From assembly GCF_900106765.1 (NCBI RefSeq), contig NZ_FNNG01000007.1:98672-162671 (forward strand): a stretch of DNA of 64,000 nt. The letters run 5' to 3'. The first letter of the stretch is position 1. Each line of letters begins with the position of its first letter. Source of the stretch: Tepidimicrobium xylanilyticum. GTDB lineage: Bacteria; Bacillota; Clostridia; Tissierellales; Tepidimicrobiaceae. The translations under genes were made by a program, and so were the position numbers. Positions 25,015 to 34,787 of the stretch are shown piece after piece. Below the pieces are notes generated by a model. That model had not been told where the DNA came from. It searched no databases and saw nothing but the letters and a program-made list of their open reading frames with translations.

Positions 25015-26640
25015 ATGAATGTATTGATAATAGGTGGTGTAGCTGCTGGTACTAAGGTAGCTGCAAAGCTAAAAAGGGATAATTACGATATCAATGTAAC
25101 TATACTTACAAAAGAGAAGAATATTTCCTATGCAGGCTGTGGCCTACCCTATTATGTGGGAAATGTAATCGAAAATCGTCAAGACTTAATAGTGAATACT
25201 CCTGAAAGCTTTTCCAAGTTGACAGGTGTAGAAGTTTTAACCCAAGTTGAAGTAACAAGGGTAGACCCAGATAAAAAGGAAGTAGAAGCTATTGACTTAA
25301 AAAATAATGAAAGCAATAGCTATACATACGATAAGCTTGTCATAGCTACTGGAGCCGATCCTATTAAACCTCCAATTGAAGGAACAGAGCTAGAAGGCGT
25401 TTACTTTATGAGGACTCCAGAAGATGCTATAAGTTTAAGGGAAGCCATAGAAGCTGGTAAAATTAAGCGTGCCCTAGTAGTAGGTGGAGGTTTTATAGGC
25501 TTAGAAGTGGCTGAAAACTTGGTGGCTCAAGGAGTTAGGGTTTCTGTAATTGACATGGCCCATCAAATTCTACCTGGCTTTGAGCCGGAAATAGCAAGCT
25601 ATGTGGAGAACCATTTATCTGACCATGGAATTATTACCTTTACAGAAACTAAATTAGAAGCAATCCTTGGAGATGAAAGGGTTGAAAAGGTGAAAACCAG
25701 TAGAAATACCATGAAGGCAGATGCAGTTATTATTTCAGTAGGCATAAGGCCTAATACTGGCTTTTTAGCCGATACAGGTATCCAACTAGCAAGAAATAAA
25801 GCCATCATTGTAAATGAGCATATGGAAACCAATATCAAGGACATATACGCCCTTGGAGACTGTGCCATGGTTAAGAATAAGTTAACAGGAAAAGAAACCT
25901 ATTCGCCAATGGGGTCTTCTGCAAATATTGAAGGAAGAATATTGGCCCAAAACCTTAATGGTAAAGACTTAAGCTATAAGGGTGTTCTTGGAACATCTGT
26001 GGTTAAGCTTCCTGGATTAAATGTTGGAAAAACTGGTTTAACGGAAGAGGCTGCTATCATAGAAGGCTATGATGTAGTAAGCGTTACAGCTGTTGTTGAT
26101 GATAAGGCCCATTACTATCCTGGAGCCTCCAATTTTATCCTTAAAATGGTTGCTGATAGAAATACAAAAAAACTATTGGGATTGCAGGTTCTTGGTGAGG
26201 GTGCTGTGGATAAGATGGTAGACATAGCGGTTATGGCCATATCTCTAGGTGCTAGCCTAGATAATATTAAGGATTTAGACTTAGCATATGCACCACCATT
26301 CTCAACAGCTATCCATCCTTTTTCCCATACCGTAAATATATTATTGAATAAAATCAATGGAGAAATCCAATCCATTACACCTAGGGAATATTTAGAAGGT
26401 AAAGCTAAAAGCTACAAAGTAATTGATGCATCCTTAAGTCCAAGTATAGCTGGAGCAACCTTTGTGGACTTATCAAAGGTTGACGGAGAACTGCCTGACT
26501 TTGATAAGGATGAAGAACTGCTATTAGTCTGTACTAAGGGAAAAAGAGCCTATATGTTGCAAAAACGATTAAAGGGTTTTGGATATACGAATACATTGGT
26601 TCTTGAAGGCGGTACTAGCTTCAATAAAGTATCATTATAA
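25015..26640 (+). CDS. CoA-disulfide reductase-type flavoprotein fused to rhodanese
   Basis: A 541-residue pyridine-nucleotide-disulfide oxidoreductase. The FAD motif is IIGGVAAGTKVAA, the redox-active cysteine is C42 in SYAGCGLPYYVG, the NAD(P)H motif is VVGGGFIGLEVAE, and ALGDCA is near residue 283. The C-terminal rhodanese domain has C506 in VCTKGKR. Such CoADR-RHD fusions reduce CoA disulfides, persulfides or polysulfides and handle sulfane sulfur. It is transcribed with the siroheme reductase-like gene 26 nt downstream, which supports a role in sulfur reduction. Confidence 0.92.
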   Translation: MNVLIIGGVAAGTKVAAKLKRDNYDINVTILTKEKNISYAGCGLPYYVGNVIENRQDLIVNTPESFSKLTGVEVLTQVEVTRVDPDKKEVEAIDLKNNESNSYTYDKLVIATGADPIKPPIEGTELEGVYFMRTPEDAISLREAIEAGKIKRALVVGGGFIGLEVAENLVAQGVRVSVIDMAHQILPGFEPEIASYVENHLSDHGIITFTETKLEAILGDERVEKVKTSRNTMKADAVIISVGIRPNTGFLADTGIQLARNKAIIVNEHMETNIKDIYALGDCAMVKNKLTGKETYSPMGSSANIEGRILAQNLNGKDLSYKGVLGTSVVKLPGLNVGKTGLTEEAAIIEGYDVVSVTAVVDDKAHYYPGASNFILKMVADRNTKKLLGLQVLGEGAVDKMVDIAVMAISLGASLDNIKDLDLAYAPPFSTAIHPFSHTVNILLNKINGEIQSITPREYLEGKAKSYKVIDASLSPSIAGATFVDLSKVDGELPDFDKDEELLLVCTKGKRAYMLQKRLKGFGYTNTLVLEGGTSFNKVSL

Positions 26641-26666
26641 ATAATTTGAAAATAGGAGGATGAAAT

Positions 26667-27620
26667 ATGACTACTTTAAAGGTTACACCAGAACAAGAAA
26701 AGGCGGTTAAAGCCTTAGGCTTTTTAAGAAATAAAGGGACGGATAATTTTAATGGTAGAATAATTACAGTTAACGGGAAAATAACAGCTACCCAACTAAA
26801 ATGTGTAGCAGAAGCTGCAGAAAAATTCGGAAATGGAGATGTTCTATTTACTACTAGACTAACTATAGAAGTTCCTGGCATTCCGTACGATAAGATAGAA
26901 GACTTTAGAGCCTATATAGCTAAGGAAGGCCTTGAAACAGGGGGCACCGGCTCAAAGGTGAGGCCAATAGTAGCTTGTAAGGCAACCACTTGCCAATATG
27001 GATTGCTGGATGGATATGCTCTATCGGAAGAAATCCATGAGAGATTTTATAATGGCTATTCCGATGTTAAACTACCCCATAAGTTTAAAATAGGTGTAGG
27101 AGGATGTCCAAATAATTGTATTAAGCCTGATTTAAACGACCTAGGCATTATTGGCCAAATGCTACCAATTTTTGATGAAGAACTATGTAATGGATGTAAG
27201 AAATGTCCTGTAGAAGAATTCTGTCCAATGGATGCAGCTAAAGTTGTGGACGGTAAATTAAACATCGATAAAGAAATATGCAATAACTGTGGACGCTGTA
27301 TAGGTAAATGTCATTTCGATGCCATTGAAGAGGGAAAAGCTAAATTCAAGATTACCATTGGTGGAAGATGGGGTAAAAAAGTTAATAAGGGTATAGCTAT
27401 AAGCAAATTATTTGAAGATGAAGAGGAAGTTATGACCACTATAGAAAAAATGATACTAATATACAGAGAACAAGGAATTACAGGAGAGCGTTTAGCAGAT
27501 ACCATAGAAAGGATAGGCTTTGAAAATATTGAAGCCCAGCTATTATCAGATGAAATATTGGAAAGAAAACAGGAAATTTTAGATGCAAAACTCCATCTAG
27601 TTGGAGGGGCAACCTGTTAA
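26667..27620 (+). CDS. Siroheme sulfite/nitrite reductase-like protein with two ferredoxin clusters
   Basis: The 317-residue protein has the ferredoxin-like half domain and the siroheme/[4Fe-4S] ligands C104 and C109 (CKATTC) and C147 and C151 (GGCPNNC). An inserted 2x[4Fe-4S] ferredoxin domain follows (C174, C177, C180, C186 and C205, C208, C211, C215). This architecture is that of small AsrC or Dsr-like proteins of anaerobes. It should reduce sulfite with six electrons from ferredoxin, or a related oxyanion. AGGAGG precedes the start, and it is coupled to the CoADR-rhodanese gene. Confidence 0.87.
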   Translation: MTTLKVTPEQEKAVKALGFLRNKGTDNFNGRIITVNGKITATQLKCVAEAAEKFGNGDVLFTTRLTIEVPGIPYDKIEDFRAYIAKEGLETGGTGSKVRPIVACKATTCQYGLLDGYALSEEIHERFYNGYSDVKLPHKFKIGVGGCPNNCIKPDLNDLGIIGQMLPIFDEELCNGCKKCPVEEFCPMDAAKVVDGKLNIDKEICNNCGRCIGKCHFDAIEEGKAKFKITIGGRWGKKVNKGIAISKLFEDEEEVMTTIEKMILIYREQGITGERLADTIERIGFENIEAQLLSDEILERKQEILDAKLHLVGGATC

Positions 27621-27647
27621 TCCATAGATATATGTAAAATCACAGCA

Positions 27648-27678
27648 GAAGGACGGGAAAATATCTTACCCGTCCTTC
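27648..27678. terminator. Convergent terminator between the sulfur operon and cstA
   Basis: GAAGGACGGG (27648-27657) pairs with CCCGTCCTTC (27669-27678). It lies between convergent genes and can serve both. Confidence 0.88.
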
Positions 27679-27693
27679 CTTAAATCTTTTCAT

Positions 27694-29325
27694 TTATTTT
27701 TCAGCTATCTTACTTTCATCCCTCGTGAACAATATCCTATATCCTTGTACAGCCAGTACTATGGCAAGTATGAATAATAGTACTGGGAATATTACCATTA
27801 TATAGTTAGTACCTATGAAGTTAGCCTTAATTAGGAATACTAAAGCAGTAAGGGTTACGATTAGCATGAATATCATTGGAACAGTCAACATGCTAAAGCT
27901 CTTTTTAGATTTCTTCAGCCATAATGCTACAGCCATTAATGCTAATGCTGCTAATAACTGATTTGCAGAACCAAATATTGGCCATATTTTACTCCAGCCT
28001 GCAACTGCAAGTAAACAACTTAATGCAACTGTTATGGTGGTGGAAACATACATATTTGTAAGTGGGGATTGTTGTTCCTTTTCTGGGTCCTCGAAGTATT
28101 CTTGGAAAATAAATCTTGCAAGCCTTGTTGCTGTATCAAGGGTTGTAAGGGCAAAAGCTGATACTGCTAATGCAACGAAAGTTTTTCCAATGTGAAAAGG
28201 AATGCCAAACTTGGTCATGAATGTTCCTACACCCTCTGCAAAGACGTTGGTAGGCCCAATTTCACTTAATTTTGGTAAGAACTCACTTTGAGATAGGTAT
28301 GCAGCTGTAATCATTGCTATAACTGCTAATGCTCCTTCTATTAACATTGAACCATATCCTATAAGCCTTACATCTTTTTCATTATCTAATTGTTTTGACG
28401 ATGTACCAGAGCCTACTAATGAATGGAATCCTGATATGGCACCACAGGCTACTGTTACAAATAGCATTGGGAATAGGTATTGGGTAGCTCCACTTGCTGA
28501 GGTTATAGCAAAGGCTGTAACTGCATCAAGTTGAATTCTCGGGTTATACAAAATAATACCCAACACTGCTCCTGCAATCATTGCATATAATAAGTAGGAA
28601 TTTAGATAATCCCTAGGCTGTAACAATATCCAAACAGGTGCTGTTGATGCAATCCATATATAAATTGCTAAAATAACTATCCAAGTATTGACACTTAATT
28701 CCAATGGGAATACTGTACCTAGCCATATTGATAGGAATAAAAGAATAACTCCAATTATAGTTCCGACCTTAATATCCAATCCCCTTCTATACACAGCATA
28801 TCCAAATAGAATTGCTAGAATCATAAATAATATTGAAGATGTAGCTGCCTGTGGAGTATTTGCAAATGTAGTTGCAACAATATTTGCAAATGCTGCTATA
28901 ACTAATAATAAGGTTAACCATGCAAATATTGCAAATAACTTTTTACCTGTATTCCCCATGGTATCCTTTATTACTTCTCCTATGGATTTACCCCTATTCC
29001 TAATAGAAACGAATAATGACCCCATATCGTGTGGTGCACCAAAGAATATACAGCCGATCATAATCCACAGATATACTGGAACCCAGCCAAATATTGCCGC
29101 TTGAATAGGCCCATTAATTGGTCCTGCACCAGCTATTGATGCAAAGTGGTGACCTAATAAAATACCGGGATGTGTAGGAACATAGTCTACTCCATCATTA
29201 ATTTCATGGGCTGGAGTTTTTATTGTTGGATCTACTCCCCATTTCTTAGCAAGCCAGGCACCATAAGTAGCATAAGCTATTACAAATATAATTATGCTAG
29301 CTAGAATTAATACCAAAGCACTCAT
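27694..29325 (-). CDS. cstA: CstA-family peptide/pyruvate transporter
   Basis: The 543-residue protein is very hydrophobic, with about 14 membrane segments and the CstA signature LGHHFASIAGAGPINGPIQA near residue 58. Characterised relatives (CstA, BtsT) import pyruvate or peptides with protons under carbon limitation. AAGGAGG precedes the ATG. A conserved-looking small gene ends 31 nt upstream on the same strand, so they may form an operon. No catabolite or sensor element was identified. Confidence 0.92.
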   Translation of the reverse strand: MSALVLILASIIIFVIAYATYGAWLAKKWGVDPTIKTPAHEINDGVDYVPTHPGILLGHHFASIAGAGPINGPIQAAIFGWVPVYLWIMIGCIFFGAPHDMGSLFVSIRNRGKSIGEVIKDTMGNTGKKLFAIFAWLTLLLVIAAFANIVATTFANTPQAATSSILFMILAILFGYAVYRRGLDIKVGTIIGVILLFLSIWLGTVFPLELSVNTWIVILAIYIWIASTAPVWILLQPRDYLNSYLLYAMIAGAVLGIILYNPRIQLDAVTAFAITSASGATQYLFPMLFVTVACGAISGFHSLVGSGTSSKQLDNEKDVRLIGYGSMLIEGALAVIAMITAAYLSQSEFLPKLSEIGPTNVFAEGVGTFMTKFGIPFHIGKTFVALAVSAFALTTLDTATRLARFIFQEYFEDPEKEQQSPLTNMYVSTTITVALSCLLAVAGWSKIWPIFGSANQLLAALALMAVALWLKKSKKSFSMLTVPMIFMLIVTLTALVFLIKANFIGTNYIMVIFPVLLFILAIVLAVQGYRILFTRDESKIAEK

Positions 29326-29356
29326 AAGCTCACCTCCTTAAAATATTAATTAATAA

Positions 29357-29854
29357 TTACTGAATACTATAAACCTCCCTGACCTCCTTCCCTTTTTTAT
29401 TCGTTACTATATATTCATCGTCTATAGTAACCAAAATCAATCTTATGTCCACCCAACCTTTAAAGCCAAAAGCAAATCCCTTGTGGTATTTGAATTTCTT
29501 TATAGCATCAATAATTTCTGTGTTTGGTTTATGTTTTGCAACTAATACCCCTGTAATAATACTTGACATATGATTTTCATCAGGTTTAACCACATCATCA
29601 ATGGAATTAACCAAAAAATCTATAAACTCTTTTAAGCACTTTTCATCTATTTCTTCAAAATGTTTAATAAATATGTGCTCATTATTTTCATAGCCATATA
29701 CAACAAATTTCTTTGATAATATATATCTTTCATTTCTAAAATGATATTTAGCATATAAATCCAATTGATAGCCATTTAAATTATAGTTCCTTTCAATATC
29801 AAAGTAGCTTTGTAGTTTCCTTTCGATATTATCCAGATATTCTTTATATTCCAT
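29357..29854 (-). CDS. Conserved-type hypothetical protein upstream of cstA
   Basis: A 165-residue soluble protein with no signal peptide. Aromatic-rich strands (KFVVYGYENNEHIFIKHFEE) and KYHKGFAFGFKGWVDIRLIL near the C terminus give it the look of a real, conserved protein. I cannot name its function. It precedes cstA by 31 nt in the same orientation, which suggests joint expression. Confidence 0.7.
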   Translation of the reverse strand: MEYKEYLDNIERKLQSYFDIERNYNLNGYQLDLYAKYHFRNERYILSKKFVVYGYENNEHIFIKHFEEIDEKCLKEFIDFLVNSIDDVVKPDENHMSSIITGVLVAKHKPNTEIIDAIKKFKYHKGFAFGFKGWVDIRLILVTIDDEYIVTNKKGKEVREVYSIQ

Positions 29855-30236
29855 TTTTACTCCTTTACAACTGTCATATAATTAAATATATGACAGCAAT
29901 TATTATTAAATTATCATTAAATGCAATTTGTTAAGAAATTGTCAGTGGAATGCGAAATATATTGTTTATGAAAAGTTTAAAAGATGTTGGCTTAGAGCTA
30001 CGATTTTATAACTCTTGTAAAAATATATGGTTGATTGGATTTAGGAAAAGTAATAATAACAATTATAATTTTAGTTGCCTTCTTGTTAATTTCATTATAT
30101 TGCAAACTACTTTTTTCAATATTTTGAATAAAATTTGCATAGCAAAACATCTTCCGCTAATTCTCTTTTAGCTAATTCATAAAATGGATTACAACTCTAC
30201 TCATTAGTTGCAACCCAGAAATATTTAATAACATAA
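29855..30236. other. Intergenic stretch, no gene seen
   Basis: Highly AT-rich. It must contain the promoter of the hypothetical gene/cstA unit near 29860-29930. The plus-strand frame at 29950-30171 has no ribosome site and no recognisable content. Confidence 0.4.
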
Positions 30237-30933
30237 TTATCTTTTTATCCATCCGCTATCAATCCAATGTTGAGTGTCTGCTGATATAATGTCTTCGGTT
30301 TTTAACAAGTTTTTATGCAACATTTTTGAGATAAAAAAAAACATTCTTACTTTTATATTTTTACTTACAGGTTTTGGTAATAGATATTGCTTAGAAAACT
30401 TTCTTAATTTATACTCAACTCTTTTGCGTCTCTTGTCATTAATTTCATCCCATTTCACTGCACCCATAGTCCCAAAGCCAAACTTCTTTACATCTGATAC
30501 ACCCAGCCATGTCAAACTAGTTTCAATATCTTTTTGTGCAGCTCCATTAGGTGCACCAATACTTTGAGTAATTACCACTGCTCGTTTACCAAACATTTTT
30601 TTATCAGGTCTATGCACCATCCAATGACATGCAAAATGATCTAATAATGCTTTCACCTGTCCTGGAGTTCTTAATACGTATACTGGATATGCAAATACGA
30701 TTAACTCTGCATCAAGTATTGCATTCCAAATAGGCATTACATATTCAGCATGAGGGCATAATAACTCGCTTTTTTAAAAAGCAAGTTTTGCATCCACTAC
30801 AAAATTTAGGCATATCTTTGGGTAAATAGAATTCTATAATATCGTTGCCATTACGTAAGTTTTCCAAAAACAACTCTTTCATACGATAAGTACAACCTTT
30901 AACCTCTGTTCCATTGATTACTACTATTTTCAT
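30237..30933 (-). pseudogene. Flavodoxin-fold NAD(P)H oxidoreductase split by a frameshift
   Basis: The first part (30933 to about 30770) starts MKIVVINGTEVKGCTYRMKE and has FCSGCKTCFLKK, a typical FMN-reductase-like N terminus with Cys loop. The rest continues in another frame as ELLCPHAEYVMPIWNAILDA, IVFAYPVYVLRTPGQVKALL and onward to 30237. The break lies just after an A-run near 30772. One base added or removed there restores a single protein of about 230 residues. It may be a true mutation or a sequencing slip in the homopolymer. Confidence 0.78.
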
Positions 30934-31043
30934 ATACCAATACCCCCTTTTATATATCCGTAAAATAATTGTTACTATTTTTAATAAAATTGCAACTCTA
31001 TCTAATATATATTAGTGTATTAATTATATTAGAGTCAGACTAA

Positions 31044-31316
31044 TTAAGCAATTGTCTGTTTATTAATTATGGTGAAATATCTTCTTACTGGCTTCCTTCC
31101 AGAAAATATTACCCCTGTTCCACGCACTTCTTTTACTAATTGAAATACTTTAATTTGCCCTAAACTCTCAGAAATATTTCTTCCTATTCGAAAAGTATTG
31201 TGTTCCTGCATCAGCTTGTATATGACATCACCTGTAACTAACTTGCCTAATACCCACTCCCCATATTCACTAACATATTTTAGCCTAAGTATATAATACT
31301 TTATCAGCCTAGCCAA
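31044..31316 (-). CDS. Hypothetical basic protein, 90 aa
   Basis: The start has AGGA 6 nt upstream. The protein is basic, with no membrane segment and no known motif; the C terminus is FSGRKPVRRYFTIINKQTIA. It lies between two broken genes and could itself be a relic. No function is assigned. Confidence 0.35.
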   Translation of the reverse strand: MARLIKYYILRLKYVSEYGEWVLGKLVTGDVIYKLMQEHNTFRIGRNISESLGQIKVFQLVKEVRGTGVIFSGRKPVRRYFTIINKQTIA

Positions 31317-31406
31317 TGAATTCCTAGTTCAATATTTATAAAAAATTCAACTGTTAGTTAAAATAATAAATCCTTTAAACTAATTGGTTTAAGGGTCAGA
31401 TCTCTA

Positions 31407-31669
31407 TTAAACATCCATTCTTTTTTTTATATTTTTATATCCAATCAGGATAAAAGCAACACATATAATTAACCCTAGTATAGCAGGTAAAATAATGGAT
31501 TTGCCAGCCTCTCCACCAAATACTACACTCCAAGTCACCTTGGCAACAGCTATAAATACAAGCACAAATATTCCAATCCACATACTTCGCTTCCAAAAAG
31601 CTATGGCCAAGGCTGTAAGAGACATAGGTACTAAAGATGAAAGCTGGTGCTTCCATATAATGCAAGATT
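31407..31669 (-). pseudogene. C-terminal piece of a membrane protein
   Basis: About 80 residues with two clear membrane helices (WIGIFVLVFIAVAKVTWSVV and SIILPAILGLIICVAFILIG) and a basic tail. The coding sequence begins directly at an IS256-like terminal repeat (31670-31688) that carries an in-frame stop, so the gene seems truncated by an insertion. The parent family is not recognised. Confidence 0.4.
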
Positions 31670-31688
31670 CAAATTACTTTACACTACC
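31670..31688 (-). mobile_element. Solo IS256-type terminal inverted repeat
   Basis: Read on the minus strand, GGTAGTGTAAAGTAATTTG differs at one position from the left terminus of the IS256 element at 63678-63696. No transposase sequence lies on either side, so it is a scar of insertion and deletion. Confidence 0.6.
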
Positions 31689-31942
31689 AATTATGATTAG
31701 CAAGCATACGAGTTATACTTCATCCAGTAACATGGCGGTAATAGGTTTCGCATACAGTCCTGTTACGGATATTAAGCCTACATATTCTAACCGTAACACT
31801 TTAGAACAAATCCTATTTGCTTCTCAATCAAAAAAATCAGGCCAATCCAGATTGTATTCTACTTCAACTCTCCCACTGTAAGTTTCCTAAGTTTTTCGTC
31901 ACTCCTATAGATAAAGTTGTTGTTCTTTTTATTTGACGACAT
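31689..31942 (-). pseudogene. Unidentified gene relic beside the IS scar
   Basis: The minus strand starts MSSNKKNNNFIYRSDEKLRK at 31942. It continues in a shifted frame as VEYNLDWPDFFD, and later YVGLISVTGLYAKPITAMLL, before stops. The pieces look coding but do not form one frame. The family is unknown. Confidence 0.3.
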
Positions 31943-32055
31943 ATTATCTTACTACTCAATCTCACATTAACAAAAAAAGACCATAGTACTTGATACTATC
32001 ACTTATTGGATTAGGTCTAAATATCTCAGAATAAAGCTATAGGGAAATCGACTTG

Positions 32056-33258
32056 CTAAATAAATGTATATAAAACATAGGCTGCCCATTTTACAGCTTT
32101 TAAATATCCTTCAAATAACTTATTAGAATCTATCTCTATTATATCAGCATATTTATGTACATCTAGCCAATTTGCCTGTTCATATGCAGTAATCAACTTG
32201 AGAATTGGCACCAGATCTCCTTTTTGATAAACCAAAGAATCATAAATGGCATCCGATATTAATATCTTCTCTAATGCTTCTTTCATTGATTGGTCAAGCA
32301 TTGCATCTAATACACTAAATAGACACATGGTATAAACTTCGTCTCTTCGATTCCTGTATTTACTATGAATAGCTATGTGTTCACCAAATTTTGCTCGAAC
32401 TAAGGACATTCTAATCAGTTCAACCGGCTTATCTTTTGAAATGCTTTGGAGCATTAACACATGGATCCATCTTTCCAATTCTATAAGCCCCATATATTGT
32501 AACGCTAATTTTACTGAATTGAATGGGTCTTTTCTTCTATTGCTCATAACCCGCATTACACGATAAGAAAGATTTACATCTGATACAATAATATTTGCTA
32601 TCCTGTTAAAAGAAGGCTCTTCCTTTCTTAATTCTTGTAAAATTCTAGAGTATTGGATCTTTGAATAATTTTTATCATTTGATTTTGCAACAATTTTGGG
32701 TTTACTAAAGAAAAAGCCCTGAAACAATTGGAATCCCATGTCTACAGCCTTACGGAAATCCTCTTCTGTCTCAACCTTTTCTGCAAGAATAGTTATATGT
32801 TGTGATAGTAATTCTTTAACATCGTACTTAATTGTATCAAGAGGGGTATTTATGATATCAATTTTTATGATATCCGCAATAGGTATAATTGAACTAAAAA
32901 CGTCTTTTTTAAAATCATCTAAAGCTATTTTATATCCCATTCCCTTTAAATATTTTAATCTTTCTATTAGTGCTTCATCTATTTTTACGGTTTCTAGCAC
33001 TTCTATTACTAATGAGTCGGAAGGAATCAATCCAATGGTATCTGACATAATGAAATCATAATCAAAGTTAACAAACGCTTTCCCATTTCCCACAATCTGG
33101 TTTAATCCCTGTTCAAAAAGACCTCCAAAAACACTAGCTGTAGCAGAAGTTGATGAGACATTTGCAAATTCCTCCGAATTTAAATCTACCCTATATAGAA
33201 GCTCATATCCATAAATTTTCATAGATTTGTTGAATATTGGTTGTCGTGCAATAAACAT
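32056..33258 (-). CDS. EAL-HDOD signalling protein (YuxH type)
   Basis: The 400-residue protein starts MFIARQPIFNKSMKIYGYEL, the hallmark of YuxH-like proteins. The N-terminal EAL domain (about 1-200) has degenerate catalytic motifs: LLYR in place of EALLR, then KIALDDF, ILAEKVET and GFQLFQGFFFSKP. The C-terminal HDOD domain (about 205-400) lacks HD metal ligands. Such proteins probably bind c-di-GMP or act as scaffolds and are not efficient phosphodiesterases. It is monocistronic. The nearby diguanylate cyclase at 43287-44409 is broken. Confidence 0.9.
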   Translation of the reverse strand: MFIARQPIFNKSMKIYGYELLYRVDLNSEEFANVSSTSATASVFGGLFEQGLNQIVGNGKAFVNFDYDFIMSDTIGLIPSDSLVIEVLETVKIDEALIERLKYLKGMGYKIALDDFKKDVFSSIIPIADIIKIDIINTPLDTIKYDVKELLSQHITILAEKVETEEDFRKAVDMGFQLFQGFFFSKPKIVAKSNDKNYSKIQYSRILQELRKEEPSFNRIANIIVSDVNLSYRVMRVMSNRRKDPFNSVKLALQYMGLIELERWIHVLMLQSISKDKPVELIRMSLVRAKFGEHIAIHSKYRNRRDEVYTMCLFSVLDAMLDQSMKEALEKILISDAIYDSLVYQKGDLVPILKLITAYEQANWLDVHKYADIIEIDSNKLFEGYLKAVKWAAYVLYTFI

Positions 33259-33498
33259 TAGACATCTTCCTTCTCATCATTTATAAGGCAAAATTTCGAT
33301 ATATCTATGACTTTTCCATTTGAATATTAGCCAACTTTGTTTATTTTAAAACAAACCAAAATATAATATTGTTCATTTATTATAACTAAAAAACTTACTT
33401 TATTTTATTATATACTACAAATAAAATTAGTCCATCATTTTTTCTACTAATCAACAAAATCCTACTGATACTGATGCAATAAAATCAAATACTAAAGC

Positions 33499-33765
33499 AG
33501 AGCAATACTAAAGGATAATCCTATAATTTTACTTGATGAGGCTACAGCATCCCTTAATATTGAAAACTAGCTTAAAATGAAACAAGCAATAGTAAACCCC
33601 TAAATGTTGAAAAAACATAATAATGATTGCTCAACCCTTTCAGCAGTCAAAAATGCAGGTAAGATAATTGTACTTGACCACGGCCAAGTAATAGAACAAG
33701 GAACTCATGAAGAACTATTGGAAAAAAAATACTATTCCATGTGGAATGCGAGAAAACAAGATTAA
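33499..33765 (+). pseudogene. ABC-transporter ATPase C-terminal relic
   Basis: RAILKDNPIILLDEATASLN is the Walker B/D-loop region of an exporter-type ATPase. After two stops it continues as AGKIIVLDHGQVIEQGTHEE to the C terminus. Walker A and the membrane domain are missing. A GC-rich terminator follows. Confidence 0.75.
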
Positions 33766-33793
33766 GTGTTATATAAATTTGCAGTTCTATAAC

Positions 33794-33830
33794 AAATGTT
33801 GGGGTAGAAATAATATCCCCAACATTTATT
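33794..33830 (+). terminator. Terminator after the ABC relic
   Basis: AAATGTTGGGG (33794-33804) pairs perfectly with CCCCAACATTT (33817-33827), then ATTTTC. Confidence 0.8.
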
Positions 33831-33995
33831 TTCTCAAAATATAACACAAAAGGAAAATTGAAAAGAATAGAATTATCCAAAGTATGTCTAGACTTGGTAA
33901 ATTGAAATGTTTTACGCTAAAATCTTTAAATCACAAGAAGATTTAAAGGAAAAATAGTTAAATACATTAAATATTACAATAAGTTCGAAATTCTC

Positions 33996-34787
33996 TTACT
34001 CATTAACAGCATCAGGAGATTCTGAATTAATATCTAATGACAATTCAAATAATGCATTGACCCCTTCATATTCTTCGTTTCTTCTTATTATTCCTGTCTT
34101 CTCATCATATGTATATGCACTTGAATCATAGAAGGTTGTATCGCTGACACATATATACAATCCATTATCTGCAAATTCCTCAATATTATTACATTCAGCG
34201 ATTCTATATATAATACCATCCTCTACAATTTCAGTATAACCTCCACGCATTGTTATAATATTGAACTCCAACGGATTTTTACCTTTAATTAATGGAGAAA
34301 CAAAGAACGAAATCTCACCATATTCAGAGTCTGTAGTATTTGGCATTGGAGTTCCATCTACATTTTCTATAGCTACAACAATATAGGTTCTATTATTTTG
34401 CACTATATCATTATGAGCAAATACATAATCAGTTAAGTTTTCTCCTGATACAACTCCTAACAATGTTATCTTATAGTTTCCGTATATTTGACTTTCATTA
34501 ATAGTAATTACATCATCACTTAAAAAAGCATCAGCTAATTTTTTATCTTCTATAAATTCTGCTACCTGTGATGGTGAAAGATATCTCCAAGCTGCATATA
34601 TCGAAATACTACCAATAACAAAAATTAAGGCTACAACCAACGCCGCTGCAGGAATTCTTCTTTTTTTAAATCTTTTCATCTGCTCTGCCTCCCTTATTTG
34701 ACTTATAATTTTTTCATTTAACCTTCTATCTGGCTCTTCAGTTAAAATAAAAGCTTCTTTTAAAATTTCATCTATATTACTCTTCAA
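33996..34787 (-). CDS. Membrane anti-sigma factor-like protein (DUF4179-type)
   Basis: The 263-residue protein has a cytoplasmic N terminus with Glu/Lys helices, one membrane helix (about 46-67, AAALVVALIFVIGSISIYAA) and an extracellular domain of beta-rich character. It overlaps the ECF sigma gene by 11 nt, the standard arrangement for sigma/anti-sigma pairs. It should hold the sigma factor inactive until an envelope signal arrives. The signal is unknown. Confidence 0.8.
   Translation of the reverse strand: MKSNIDEILKEAFILTEEPDRRLNEKIISQIREAEQMKRFKKRRIPAAALVVALIFVIGSISIYAAWRYLSPSQVAEFIEDKKLADAFLSDDVITINESQIYGNYKITLLGVVSGENLTDYVFAHNDIVQNNRTYIVVAIENVDGTPMPNTTDSEYGEISFFVSPLIKGKNPLEFNIITMRGGYTEIVEDGIIYRIAECNNIEEFADNGLYICVSDTTFYDSSAYTYDEKTGIIRRNEEYEGVNALFELSLDINSESPDAVNE

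Noticed and set aside
31495..31881. Plus-strand 128-codon open frame
   Set aside because: It has no ribosome site, runs across the IS terminus and lies opposite the membrane-protein piece, so it is a chance antisense frame.
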